DNA from: Candidatus Heimdallarchaeota archaeon
GTDB lineage: Archaea > Asgardarchaeota > Heimdallarchaeia > Heimdallarchaeales > Heimdallarchaeaceae
Length of the DNA: 64,000 nt
Direction: 5' to 3'
Assembly (NCBI GenBank): GCA_016840095.1
Contig: JAEOSZ010000111.1
Span: 1-64,000, forward strand
The position numbers and the translations under genes are program-made. Under the pieces are notes generated by a model that saw only the letters and a program-made list of their open reading frames with translations, did no database searches and had not been told where the DNA came from. Positions 8,303 through 17,656 of the stretch are shown one piece after another. The stretch's first letter is position 1; every line of letters starts with the position of its first letter.

Positions 8303-9481
8303 TCAATCATCTTGAATAATTTCACCTGGATCTTGTAGTTCTTCCTCGGGTTCTGGCTCAGGTTCTGGCTCTGGCTCAGCTTCTGGTTCTAGTTCTGGTT
8401 CTGGTTCTAGTTCAGCTTCTGGTTCAGCTTCTGGCTCTGGCTCAGCTTCTGGTTCAGCTTCTGGCTCTAGTTCAGGTTCTGGTTCAGCTTCTGGCTCTGG
8501 TTCAGGTTCTGGTTCTTTAGTGTCTTCAACTTGATCCGGTAATACTATTTCTTCAGTTTCTTCAGCTTGTTCTTCTCCCTCTTCCTCCTCTTTCTCGAAC
8601 CGTTTCTTATCCTTGAATAGTTTTTTCAGATTTTGTTCAACAATATCTACAACTGTTTTCTTCTGCATCTCTACTTCATTTAACTTCAGTTTAACGTCTT
8701 CTTCAGTCAGAACTTTTTTTGATTTTTTGTCTTCTTCGACAATCATAGCATTAACATAATCCTTTATCATATTCAGTCTCATATCTAATGCTTTGAAAGT
8801 TTCATGACTATCAACTTCAGTAATTTGATTTTTGACACCTTGTAATTCTAGAAGATATTGTTGTAGTTGAAAAGCATAATTTTCAAGCTTGTCAACCATT
8901 TGGAATACTCTCTTGTTGAGTTCTTTTTCTTCAATGTCTGCTTTAGTTACTCTTGCTTTTCTATCTTCTTTATCTGTGAAGAAAAGAATATGTACTTTTC
9001 CATAGACATAGAGTAAGAAAGGTAATGCACATAACATCACAAACACTGGAACAAAACTGATCAAGTAGATTGCAGCAATATCAGGTAAAGCTGGATATAG
9101 AGTGAAGAGAGGTAGCAATGCTTGTTCAAAAGCTGGAATAGTTTCATTTAGTATTATTGTGATAGCTCCGTAGAAGAGAACTACAGGTATTGAAATTCCT
9201 AGAGATTTCAAAAGTGGCATAAGCATATTAAATGTAGTATCTAATGAAACTTCATCTTTATACTGGTACAAACATTCTGTAACTGCTATTAATGCCACAA
9301 GAAAAGCTAGTGGAATTTCGAAAATTGCTAATATTAAAACATGTTTTCCAAAAACTGGTAAAAGGAGCAAACTAAATGCAGCTCCAACAATTAATGCGAA
9401 AATACTTTGATTAAGATTTCTCGTCATTCGAACATGAGGCATAATTATCATAAGACTTTGATTCAAAAAAAGGTTTTGCAT
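8303..9481 (-). CDS. Membrane protein with coiled coil and long Glu-Pro/Glu-Ala tail
   Basis: Family not recognised. About three or four hydrophobic segments fill roughly residues 25-165 (among them [18 protein letters not shown] and [19 protein letters not shown]). A charged region likely to be coiled coil spans about 185-310. The last 80 or so residues are almost only E, P and A/L in an EPEPEAEPE pattern ending IIQDD. The tail is probably cytosolic, extended and highly negative, and could space or recruit a partner. The first ATG (9481) is kept, but ATGs at 9442 and 9427 are also possible starts; no ribosome site singles one out. A TATA-like element shared with the divergent phosphoesterase lies at about 9529-9540. 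Confidence 0.7.
   Translation of the reverse strand: MQNLFLNQSLMIIMPHVRMTRNLNQSIFALIVGAAFSLLLLPVFGKHVLILAIFEIPLAFLVALIAVTECLYQYKDEVSLDTTFNMLMPLLKSLGISIPVVLFYGAITIILNETIPAFEQALLPLFTLYPALPDIAAIYLISFVPVFVMLCALPFLLYVYGKVHILFFTDKEDRKARVTKADIEEKELNKRVFQMVDKLENYAFQLQQYLLELQGVKNQITEVDSHETFKALDMRLNMIKDYVNAMIVEEDKKSKKVLTEEDVKLKLNEVEMQKKTVVDIVEQNLKKLFKDKKRFEKEEEEGEEQAEETEEIVLPDQVEDTKEPEPEPEPEAEPEPELEPEAEPEAEPEPEAEPEAELEPEPELEPEAEPEPEPEPEPEEELQDPGEIIQDD
8342..8517 (-). repeat. Low-complexity Glu-Pro(Ala) coding repeat
   Basis: Imperfect tandem units of GGTTCTGGCTCA and GGTTCAGCTTCT type on the plus strand encode EP and EPEA units on the minus strand. The hexamer/dodecamer periodicity stays in frame, and the variation is mainly at third positions. 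Confidence 0.8.
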
Positions 9482-9563
9482 GAAGGAAAAGAATTCAATT
9501 TCTTACTACAACCTTGTAATTCCACAAACTTTTATAATTATTGTATTTTTGATGTTTTAGAAA

Positions 9564-10859
9564 ATGAATTCCAAATCAGTAGCTCTGAGTCTTACACTTA
9601 TGTTTTTAGCAATCTCTATCATTCTTCCCCAACAAAATATCTTGTCAGAACAAGGAGAAATAATTGAACCACCTCAGTTGAATTACTATGCTAATTCTCC
9701 AGATGAGTTTTTCAATGAAACCCAAAATCCAAGATATGCTCTTGTCACAAGGCCTTTTGGATTAATCGAGTATCCAAATAAAGCAAATCCTTCAATTATT
9801 GTCTACAATGAGAATTTAAACATAATTGCAAATGCATCTAGTGGATCTACAAATTGGAATTTCTCGTTACATAGCCCCGGTCTATCTCAAATCTTGAATA
9901 TAGTTTCTTCAAAATATGAAAATAATAAGTGGTATTTTCAAACATTACCCACACAAATGGTAGAAGGGCTATATGATTTACAGTTAAATTGTAGCACAGG
10001 AGATGATTATCAAACACATGCAGTGAAAATTGTTGAGGACAAAACTTATCCATTTACATTTGTTCATATGTCAGATCTTCATTTTCCTGCATATTATGAA
10101 GATTTCAATACTTCAGATGTTAATTTAGTGAAGATTGCAGAAGTTAAAGCATTAAATCCAGATTTTGTGATTGTTACCGGAGATATAATGCATGGTCCGA
10201 CTAGATATTTTCTTGATCCTTCAAATGATAAAGTAATGAGAGGAGAAATTCAGCTTAAACTTGCACTTTGGGCTTTAGATACTCTCGATCTTCCCGTTTT
10301 CCTGATACATGGTAACCACGAACATTCTCAAAGTTTAATGGTCCCAGATATCATTGAAGATAATTGGTATAAGTATATGGGGCCAATTCGTTATCAAAAT
10401 TTCACCTTCCTAGATTGGTCAATGATTGGCTTTGGTCATTCTTTTCCAGGATTGACTAGTGAAGAATTTCAAAAAGTAGATCAAATTTTAGCTGAAAATA
10501 GTGATGAAGCAACTATTTTGTACTATCATCATTTTGATTTTCCACAAGGAAATGGACAACCTTTAAGTTTTCTTCGAAGATTTCCTATAGAAGTCACTCT
10601 TTTCGGTCACGAGCATGTTGAACAACTTTACATGGACAATGGAATTCTTTATCATTGTCAAGAGCCTTTGTTCAATGGCGCTTTCACTGAATTTACTATC
10701 CTGAATGAAACTAGTTTGACAGTTGATTCACAGACTTTTACATTTGAGTTGATTCCTTATACACCTCCAACAACATCGAAAACAAGTTTGACTCCAATTC
10801 TTGTTATAATTGGACTAGTTTCATATTCATTAGTCAAGAAAAAGAAAGTCAAAGCATAA
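9564..10859 (+). CDS. Secreted, membrane-anchored calcineurin-like metallophosphoesterase
   Basis: A signal peptide (residues 1-30) is followed by a beta-rich N-terminal domain and a metallophosphatase domain from about residue 165. All metal motifs are present: MSDLHF, VTGDIMHG, HGNHEHS, YYHHFD and FGHEHVE. A C-terminal helix ending in SLVKKKKVKA anchors it, so the active site faces outside. The physiological substrate (phosphodiester, nucleotide or phospholipid) cannot be deduced. CTTTTATAATT at 9529-9539 sits about 25-30 bases before the start, consistent with a leaderless or near-leaderless transcript. Confidence 0.88.
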   Translation: MNSKSVALSLTLMFLAISIILPQQNILSEQGEIIEPPQLNYYANSPDEFFNETQNPRYALVTRPFGLIEYPNKANPSIIVYNENLNIIANASSGSTNWNFSLHSPGLSQILNIVSSKYENNKWYFQTLPTQMVEGLYDLQLNCSTGDDYQTHAVKIVEDKTYPFTFVHMSDLHFPAYYEDFNTSDVNLVKIAEVKALNPDFVIVTGDIMHGPTRYFLDPSNDKVMRGEIQLKLALWALDTLDLPVFLIHGNHEHSQSLMVPDIIEDNWYKYMGPIRYQNFTFLDWSMIGFGHSFPGLTSEEFQKVDQILAENSDEATILYYHHFDFPQGNGQPLSFLRRFPIEVTLFGHEHVEQLYMDNGILYHCQEPLFNGAFTEFTILNETSLTVDSQTFTFELIPYTPPTTSKTSLTPILVIIGLVSYSLVKKKKVKA

Positions 10860-10930
10860 TTTGTTTAAATTCATTAGAACAAATTTATATTTGCTATGAG
10901 TATGTAATATTGTAAAATTGAGGTGTTTGT

Positions 10931-12223
10931 TTGCTCGAGATTGAAAGATATAAAACTAGTTTAAGCAAAGTTTTTTCTATACAAAAAAAGTTTGAATTAC
11001 AACTTCTAGTCGAAAAGGAGTTAGCTGATGCTAATTTCAAAATAGGAAAGATTCCTAAAGAGGCAAATGATGTAATTCAATTGAAGTGCACTCCTGAGTT
11101 TGTTAAATTAGAAAGAGTTCAGGAAATAGAGAAAGAAGTTCATCATGACTTAATGAGTCTTGTATTAGCAATTTCTGAGCAATGTGGAGAGTATGGAGGT
11201 TTTATTCATCTTGGAGCTACTTCCTATGATATCCAAGATACTGTAAGAGGCTTGCAGCTTAAAATTGCTAAAGATCAGATTTTAGATGCCCTAGATAAGA
11301 CAATTGAAATTGTTAAAAACTTAGCTGAGGAACATAAAGAATTAGCTTGTATTGGAAGAACACACGGTATTCATGCTATCCCCACAACTTATGGAATGAA
11401 ATTTGGAAATTTCTTAAATGAATTGCTCTTAGCTAAGAAAACGCTCTGGGAATCTAAAGTTGCTTTTGGCAAATTTTCAGGAGCTGTTGGAACATATGCC
11501 TCATATGGAACACAAGAAGTTGAGAAAATAATTCTTGAAAAACTTGGATTGGAAAGACAACCTATAACTACACAAGTTATTACTAGAGTAATTCATGCAA
11601 ATTACATTTACAGTCTAGCTCTTATTGCAACTATTTTGGAGCATTTTGCTAAAGAAATCAGAAATTTACAAAGGACAGAAATTGATGAAGTCAGAGAATC
11701 TTTTGTTAAAGCACAAGTGGGATCATCAACTATGCCTCAAAAAAAGAACCCTGAAAAGAGTGAACGAATATGTGGTTTAGCTAGAATTATTAGAAGCAAA
11801 ATCAATCCCGCATTAGACAATATTGGTTTGGAACATGAAAGAGACTTATCAAATTCTAGTGCAGAAAGAGTTCTTTTTTCTGAAACTTCAATCTTGACAC
11901 ATTATATTTTGTTACAGATGAATAACGTTCTGAAGAATCTATATTTCAATCTCCCGAAAATCAAAGAAAATCTCTATCTTCGTAGAGGAGCTCAATGTGC
12001 AGAACACCTAATGATCCAATTGTCTAATAAAATTGGTAGACAAAATGCGCATGAATTACTTAAAAAATTATCAAACGAAGAAAACTTTCTTGAAGCTGCA
12101 AAAGTAAACGAGATAGTTAAAGGGATATTTTCTCCCGAGGAAATTGATAACATCTTAGAACCAATGAATTATTTGGGATTATCAAAACAGATTGTTGAAG
12201 ATCTTTTGCAATCTATAAAGTGA
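10931..12223 (+). CDS. purB: Adenylosuccinate lyase
   Basis: A 430-residue fumarase/aspartase-superfamily lyase. Conserved blocks are HLGATSYDIQDT, GRTHGIHAIPTTYG and the flexible signature loop GSSTMPQKKNPEKSE. The ERDLSNSSAER block is specific for adenylosuccinate lyase rather than argininosuccinate lyase. It catalyses two purine steps: SAICAR to AICAR and adenylosuccinate to AMP, each releasing fumarate. The start is TTG at 10931 with GAGGTG about seven bases upstream, and there is no better ATG nearby. No other pur genes are in the window. Confidence 0.93.
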   Translation: MLEIERYKTSLSKVFSIQKKFELQLLVEKELADANFKIGKIPKEANDVIQLKCTPEFVKLERVQEIEKEVHHDLMSLVLAISEQCGEYGGFIHLGATSYDIQDTVRGLQLKIAKDQILDALDKTIEIVKNLAEEHKELACIGRTHGIHAIPTTYGMKFGNFLNELLLAKKTLWESKVAFGKFSGAVGTYASYGTQEVEKIILEKLGLERQPITTQVITRVIHANYIYSLALIATILEHFAKEIRNLQRTEIDEVRESFVKAQVGSSTMPQKKNPEKSERICGLARIIRSKINPALDNIGLEHERDLSNSSAERVLFSETSILTHYILLQMNNVLKNLYFNLPKIKENLYLRRGAQCAEHLMIQLSNKIGRQNAHELLKKLSNEENFLEAAKVNEIVKGIFSPEEIDNILEPMNYLGLSKQIVEDLLQSIK

Positions 12224-12232
12224 GTACCTGAA

Positions 12233-14776
12233 TTATTTTTTTGGCTTAGCATCTTTCACTTCTTGAAGAACTTGTAAGAACCTTTTTTCTGTTCTCAGAA
12301 TTTCTTCGATAAATAATGATTTATTAGCTTTTTCGAGAATTTCTAACAAAGCTGCTTTAGGAGATTCATATGATTTAGGCGCCCCTAAAATGGTTCTTAT
12401 TCTTGATTCAGTATGTCCTTCCCACTCTCCAATATTATATTGTAAGGTTAGAAGGATATTTCCAAATTCTTCAATTCCAGTGCTAGAATAGTATTCAGAA
12501 GCTTGAACAACTATTTCATTATAATCACTCTCAATTAGGGACATGAATTGCCAAAGTAAATCAATTAAGAAAGTAATACCTCGTAAATAATAGAAATTCC
12601 CTTCAGTTACAATCCCCCTAATTAGAACTATATAGTTATTTACTTCTTGATAAACAAACAAATCTGCAAGGTTCTCTGAGTTAATTTCAATTACCAAGAG
12701 AATTAAATTGAACAGTATTCCAATTGAGATAAGGTTATTAGATTCCAAGGTTTGTTGAAGAATACTTGTAAGATCTGAATAAGCTTTGCTGAAGTCTCCA
12801 GCTTTTATGTCTTTGAGGGCTTCTAGATATTTAATCCAGTAACCAAATTCCTCATAACCCTCTTTATTTATTTCCTGAATCTGGGATATTATTTCTGTCA
12901 CAAATTCATCATTATCTTCAAGAATATACATTAGAGTTTTTTCAACTAGATTCTGTCCAAGAAGTGTTTGAAATTTATTCTCTCTAAGATATCTTTCGAC
13001 AAATTTGTAGCTCTCTTTAGCGATATCATTTTTTTCAGCATATTGACTTATTCTTGCTTTATTGAGTTGAATGATTACATTATCTAGAACATTATCATCT
13101 TCATTTAATAGTCCCTGTACCTTTGTATATCTCGCTAAGCTTTCTCTGAAATCACCTTTCAAAGCTAAGATATCTGCTATCTTCCTCAAACAACCAATCC
13201 TTTTATTTCGATCAAATACATCAGAGAAATGACTATAAGAAGACCTGAGTTTTACCAAAGCTTCATCAAATTTACCTTCATTAATATCAAATGAAGCTTG
13301 CAGCTCTTTAATTTCAGCAATCTTCATACTATCAGAAATTCTTAAAAAGAAATTCTTTGCATTATCAAGATGAATTTCTGCTTTACGTGAATTTCCTAAC
13401 TTTGTATATCCTTCAGCAATTAGAATGTCACAATTAGCGCTACTGTCTTCATCTCCAACTTCTAGATACAGAATTTGACAAGCGAGAAGTGTGAATATAT
13501 TCTTATTCACATCTGTATTTCGAGTAATATTGATTTGAGATCTTAATCTCAGTGCATCAGTTTTACCCTTTTGATATTGTATCTCTTCAGATAGGGTTTC
13601 AATTTGATCTGCTCGCTTTAACGCAGATTCAAACTTTCCTTGTCTATAGTCACTTGTAGCAATTTGTACTAAAGCTTGAGCAAATTGTCTTTTGTTACCT
13701 ATATTTACAACTTGGTTGTATGCCTGATCATAAATTTCTTGAGCTTTTTCTTTTTCATTAGTTATAGCATAGCTTTCTGCAATTGCTAGAAGAGTTATAA
13801 ACGATTTATTGTAATCGTGATATTGGTTTGCTAGAGAATAAGCCATATTCAGACTCTCTCTAGCCATCTGGTGATGGCCTAATTTTATCATTATTTGACC
13901 TCTAACAAAATAACCTTTGGCTAAATAATATTGAGATATCCCTTGTAATCTGTCATTTGTTTGTGCGGATAGGATATTTCCTGCTTTTAGTTCTCCTTTC
14001 AGAAAATGAACATGTGCCAAACCTATATCAACTGCTCCAATTAGAGGTATATTTGAGATATTTTGAGCTAAAACTTTTGCTTCAGCATATATTTTGTTTG
14101 AAGCAATATAATCTGATGAATCAAGTTGTTGTTCTCCTAGAATTAAGAGACCAATTAGTTGCCAAAATTGATCTTTTTCATTTTTCCTTTTGTAAATGAA
14201 TTCTTCAATTCTCTTTATACCAGCTATATTGCTTGCAGATTGGAGATCAATTAATCCTTCAGTGAAATCCTTTAGATCTTGGATTTGTTGATGAATTCTT
14301 CTAGTATTTCTGGGATCAAAAATATCTTCTAGAATAGTTTTATAGCTATCTATATTTTCTGAATCACCTATCAAATGTTTTAGATAAACTAACCAGAAAA
14401 TAGCTTCTACTAAAGGCATAATATCTGCTGTTTCTTTTTCAATTATCTGTTGTAAAGTAGAAATTGCTTCATCTACTTCACCTATTTCAAAAAGAGCAAC
14501 ACTACCCCAAACCCTTGTTCCTATTATTTCATCTGAAATTGCTTTAATTGCTAAATCATATTGGCCTGTAATAACACCAATTTTACTCGCAAGGTACCTT
14601 AGTTCATCATCTTTTTCATATACAGGATCGTCAATAACATTCCACAAAATTCTCCCAATTTGCTTAGAAGCGTCTGTAGTAAATTCTCCTTGAAGTGATT
14701 CGATAATAAAATCTGCTAATTCTGGACTGATACGGTTTCTATGAGCTGCTATTTCAGCAGGTAAAGATTCTGTCAT
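12233..14776 (-). CDS. Large TPR-repeat protein
   Basis: An 847-residue soluble protein built from helical hairpins. Many 34-residue TPR-like units have A-x3-Y/F and A-x-A patterns, for example RESLNMAYSLANQYHDYNKS and AQEIYDQAYNQVVNIGNK (residues about 300-570). No signal peptide, membrane helix or catalytic domain is visible. TPR solenoids scaffold protein complexes; the partner is unknown. It converges with purB, with a spacer of nine bases, so the two transcripts may overlap. Confidence 0.75.
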   Translation of the reverse strand: MTESLPAEIAAHRNRISPELADFIIESLQGEFTTDASKQIGRILWNVIDDPVYEKDDELRYLASKIGVITGQYDLAIKAISDEIIGTRVWGSVALFEIGEVDEAISTLQQIIEKETADIMPLVEAIFWLVYLKHLIGDSENIDSYKTILEDIFDPRNTRRIHQQIQDLKDFTEGLIDLQSASNIAGIKRIEEFIYKRKNEKDQFWQLIGLLILGEQQLDSSDYIASNKIYAEAKVLAQNISNIPLIGAVDIGLAHVHFLKGELKAGNILSAQTNDRLQGISQYYLAKGYFVRGQIMIKLGHHQMARESLNMAYSLANQYHDYNKSFITLLAIAESYAITNEKEKAQEIYDQAYNQVVNIGNKRQFAQALVQIATSDYRQGKFESALKRADQIETLSEEIQYQKGKTDALRLRSQINITRNTDVNKNIFTLLACQILYLEVGDEDSSANCDILIAEGYTKLGNSRKAEIHLDNAKNFFLRISDSMKIAEIKELQASFDINEGKFDEALVKLRSSYSHFSDVFDRNKRIGCLRKIADILALKGDFRESLARYTKVQGLLNEDDNVLDNVIIQLNKARISQYAEKNDIAKESYKFVERYLRENKFQTLLGQNLVEKTLMYILEDNDEFVTEIISQIQEINKEGYEEFGYWIKYLEALKDIKAGDFSKAYSDLTSILQQTLESNNLISIGILFNLILLVIEINSENLADLFVYQEVNNYIVLIRGIVTEGNFYYLRGITFLIDLLWQFMSLIESDYNEIVVQASEYYSSTGIEEFGNILLTLQYNIGEWEGHTESRIRTILGAPKSYESPKAALLEILEKANKSLFIEEILRTEKRFLQVLQEVKDAKPKK

Positions 14777-14846
14777 TGATATTCATCTACAAGCAATAAT
14801 CAAAAAAACAACGGAGATTGAAATAAAAAAGTTTGTGTAACTGTTA

Positions 14847-15089
14847 CTATGTTCTTAGAGCTTCGAGATTCACGTTAACAACTTCTTTTACACCAGGAAC
14901 TCGCTCTTTCAAAACTTTCTCAACATAACCTGTTAAAGTCATTTGACTATAGGGACATCCCCTACAAGCTCCTTGTAATTCTACTCTAACTGTTCCATCT
15001 TCTAGAACTTCTACAAGCTCGATGTCTCCACCATCTTGTTGTAGTGCTACTCTGATTTCGTTTAGTGTTGCTTGAACTTTGTCTTTCAT
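14847..15089 (-). CDS. NifU C-terminal-like (Nfu) iron-sulfur scaffold protein
   Basis: An 80-residue Nfu domain: LNEIRVALQQDGGDIELV, then the cluster-binding CRGCPYSQMTL (CxxC), then ERVPGVKEVV. Nfu proteins bind an Fe-S cluster as a dimer through the CxxC and deliver it to client proteins. The ATG at 15089 is chosen over the upstream in-frame ATG at 15131 because it gives the standard Nfu N-terminus and a GTGATT ribosome-site-like sequence precedes it. No suf or isc genes are nearby. Confidence 0.9.
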   Translation of the reverse strand: MKDKVQATLNEIRVALQQDGGDIELVEVLEDGTVRVELQGACRGCPYSQMTLTGYVEKVLKERVPGVKEVVNVNLEALRT

Positions 15090-15200
15090 TACAATCACAT
15101 TTTTTGCTTGTGAAAGCATAAAGTATTGCATTTATAAAACTTGTTTATTATCCAATATTTGAAAAACTAGTCATAAAAGATGTTTTTGATACAAAAATCA

Positions 15201-15746
15201 TTACTTATTATCTATTTGTTGATAGATTTCACTTGTAAATGGCACTAAAGCAATTATTATCTCTCTTTTGAAAACATCCTTTCTTTGAATTCTATTTCCA
15301 GTGAATACTGCTGTACTTCCACCTTTTTGCTTAACATTTTCTTCTCTTGTAATTCTATCCATTATATCTCCAAGTTCAACTTCTTTGTTTCTTAGAAGCT
15401 CATCATAAATTGTTTCTGGGAGAGGCATTCTTCCACCCCCTGCAATTGAAATCTCTCCAGAATCATTGCCTGCACAAACATACCATGTTAAGAATGCTCC
15501 ATAACTGTCACAATCCATCCCACCTTCCATACTAATATAAAAATCTGCTTTTGTTTCTTTTCTGGCAATCTGAACCCTTTCTACTGCAGATTTAAGAGTC
15601 TCTTCTGATGTTATTGGTTGACTCTTTACATCTTTATTGTTGGTCATTTCAACACTAATAAAATTAATATTTTCAAAAAAAGAGCTAAAAGCTTCTCTAG
15701 CTGCCTCAATTTTTACCGGATTCTTGGAACATATTGCAACTTTCAT
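15201..15746 (-). CDS. Inosine/xanthosine triphosphatase (NTPase_I-T, YjjX/DUF84 family)
   Basis: A 181-residue protein with the family opening KVAICSKNPVKIEAAREAF. It also has the central SMEGGMD and FLTWYVC segment and GGGRMPLP, and then KQKGGSTAVFTGN. Known members hydrolyse ITP and XTP, cleaning deaminated purine nucleotides from the pool. Length and motifs are complete. It is divergent from the zinc-ribbon/coiled-coil gene at 15816. Confidence 0.88.
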   Translation of the reverse strand: MKVAICSKNPVKIEAAREAFSSFFENINFISVEMTNNKDVKSQPITSEETLKSAVERVQIARKETKADFYISMEGGMDCDSYGAFLTWYVCAGNDSGEISIAGGGRMPLPETIYDELLRNKEVELGDIMDRITREENVKQKGGSTAVFTGNRIQRKDVFKREIIIALVPFTSEIYQQIDNK

Positions 15747-15815
15747 CTATTTTCAGTCTCTAAATAATGATATCTTTTTTAAGCATGATGTACAAAGATA
15801 TTTTAGGTGTTTAGG

Positions 15816-16646
15816 ATGAATGAGTGTCATTACTGTAGAAACCCAGTACAATCTCATTGGAACTTTTGTAGAAAATGTGGCGCAAGACTGCTTCATAAGG
15901 ATGAACCAGAACTAATTGTCAAGTCAGAAGAAGTCATTGAAATAGGTAAAGAAGATCCTTCTTCTCCAACAGGTATGATTTATGAACCACTGGAACCTGA
16001 AGTAATTGAAGTAGAAGACGAAAAAGAAGAAAAGAAAGATCTAACTGATGATGAATTAGTAGAGAGAATCGCTACTACAATAGTAAAGAGAGAAGATTAT
16101 AATGCTCTTTTAAAGAGGAAAGTTGAAATTAATGACGAAATTGATAAATTGCTGGATAGGGTAAAGAATAAATTGATTCCAAAAAATGAAGCTCTACCTA
16201 GAATCAAAGAATTGAAAGAAGAAGTTGAAATAATTACTTCAAAAGAAGATGAATTCGAAAATTTCTCAGCAATTTTACCTATTGAAGAAATTATAGAAGA
16301 TAGGAACAATGAACGTAAGAAGTTGAAAAAACTCTCAGGACTTAAGGGAGATAAAGCAGTTAGTAGAGCTACTTTAGAAGAGATGGAGACTAAGTTCAAG
16401 AAGAACATAGAAAATCTCACAACTAAACTGAATATTGAATTAGCTAAGATGCGCAAAACTTTTGATGCTCTTGAAAATAAGATGAAATCTTTGCAAAGAG
16501 ATCTTGAAGTTCTCTATGTAAACTCACAAACTGGTGAGATCTCAGAAAAACAATACGAGAAACATAAAGTAGAGAAATCAAAAGAAATTGAAAGAATGAA
16601 AAAAGTAAGCAAAACTGTTGCTGAAATATTAGCAGAAGCTAGATAA
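15816..16646 (+). CDS. Zinc-ribbon plus coiled-coil protein
   Basis: The N-terminus is a treble-clef zinc ribbon with CHYC (residues 4-7) and CRKC (17-20). An acidic linker (30-75) follows, then about 200 residues rich in K/E/L with heptad character, i.e. a long coiled coil. There is no membrane segment. Function is not recognised; the layout suggests a structural or adaptor protein. ATG 15816 follows an AGGTGTTTAGG ribosome-site region and is preferred to the GTG at 15807. The next gene starts 13 bases after the stop, implying an operon with the MBL-fold protein. Confidence 0.75.
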   Translation: MNECHYCRNPVQSHWNFCRKCGARLLHKDEPELIVKSEEVIEIGKEDPSSPTGMIYEPLEPEVIEVEDEKEEKKDLTDDELVERIATTIVKREDYNALLKRKVEINDEIDKLLDRVKNKLIPKNEALPRIKELKEEVEIITSKEDEFENFSAILPIEEIIEDRNNERKKLKKLSGLKGDKAVSRATLEEMETKFKKNIENLTTKLNIELAKMRKTFDALENKMKSLQRDLEVLYVNSQTGEISEKQYEKHKVEKSKEIERMKKVSKTVAEILAEAR

Positions 16647-16659
16647 AAAGGTGTCAAAA

Positions 16660-17649
16660 ATGATATCTGATCCAATTCATGCAATAAACGAAAGAATTAC
16701 TATAATTGATGGTCCCTCTGGAGATGGAGGGGAAAGAAATAGAGGGTATTTAGTTGGTAAGAAAGACTTCGCCATAATTAATACAGGAAGAAGAGGAAGT
16801 ATAGAAAATACCTTTCTAGAAGCAATACACAATAAAGGAAAAGATGCAAAAGATGTGAAGTATATTTTCATTACTCATCCCTATCCTGATGTTATGGGTG
16901 GAGTATACAAGTTAAAGAAAATCTTTCCAAATGCTCAAGTTGCAATTCATGAAAAGTGTAAACCTTTGATGGAAGACCCAAAGAACTTGATTAAGGAAAT
17001 AAACTTTAAGTTTTCGAGAAAAGAGAAGCTATACTTTGCAGTTAAAAAAGATCCGTTTGATGAATTAGATGCATTCAAACCAGATATTTATTTCAAAGAT
17101 GGTGATAAATTCGCGATCGATGATACAAAGATAATGGTAATTAATTTTGATGGAATATGCAAAGGACACAGCATGTTTTTTGCTACTTCAGAAAGAGCAA
17201 TGTTTACTGGTGATGCACTCAATATGTATCCTGCTCTTCCAAATAGTTATCTTATAGATTATTCTGGATCATACAAAGTATGGTTAAGAAACATCGAGTT
17301 TCTTGAAAAAGCAGATATATCAATTATCTGTCCTGCTCATGATAATTATCAAGATGATCGTCATGTTATTCATTATATTACTGATGTAAAAGAAGCCTTT
17401 CACCAATTTGAAAACCAATTGGAGATGGTGATGACTGAGCAGAAATATCTTACAATGAATCAGCTTATTGAAAGAGTACATAATTCACAAGGTATTGTCT
17501 GGTATCATCCTTTTGCACTGTTGGCACCGAGAGCTAATATGACTGCTCATCTAAACAAGCTTATAGATGAAAACAAAGTTCAGAAAAATGAGAAATCTGA
17601 TCCTGTAACTTACACATATATTGCACCAAAAGATGATAATTTCTTCTAA
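16660..17649 (+). CDS. Metallo-beta-lactamase-fold protein with altered metal motif
   Basis: The MBL fold is supported by FITHPYPDVMGG, then GHSMFFATSERAMFTGDAL (motifs 3 and 4) and CPAHDNYQDD (motif 5). The usual HxHxDH is changed: the second His is Tyr and the DH pair reads DV. At least part of one metal site is therefore missing. The final 80 residues look helical and winged-helix-like. The protein may bind one metal, act on a different substrate class or be non-catalytic. AGGTG precedes the ATG at 16660 (an in-frame GTG lies at 16651). It follows the zinc-ribbon gene closely and converges with alaX. Confidence 0.78.
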   Translation: MISDPIHAINERITIIDGPSGDGGERNRGYLVGKKDFAIINTGRRGSIENTFLEAIHNKGKDAKDVKYIFITHPYPDVMGGVYKLKKIFPNAQVAIHEKCKPLMEDPKNLIKEINFKFSRKEKLYFAVKKDPFDELDAFKPDIYFKDGDKFAIDDTKIMVINFDGICKGHSMFFATSERAMFTGDALNMYPALPNSYLIDYSGSYKVWLRNIEFLEKADISIICPAHDNYQDDRHVIHYITDVKEAFHQFENQLEMVMTEQKYLTMNQLIERVHNSQGIVWYHPFALLAPRANMTAHLNKLIDENKVQKNEKSDPVTYTYIAPKDDNFF

Positions 17650-17656
17650 GCATTGC

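Noticed and set aside
16097..16456. Ser/Phe-rich minus-strand frame opposite the coiled-coil gene
   Set aside because: It mirrors Lys/Glu-rich coiled-coil codons and has no start signal.
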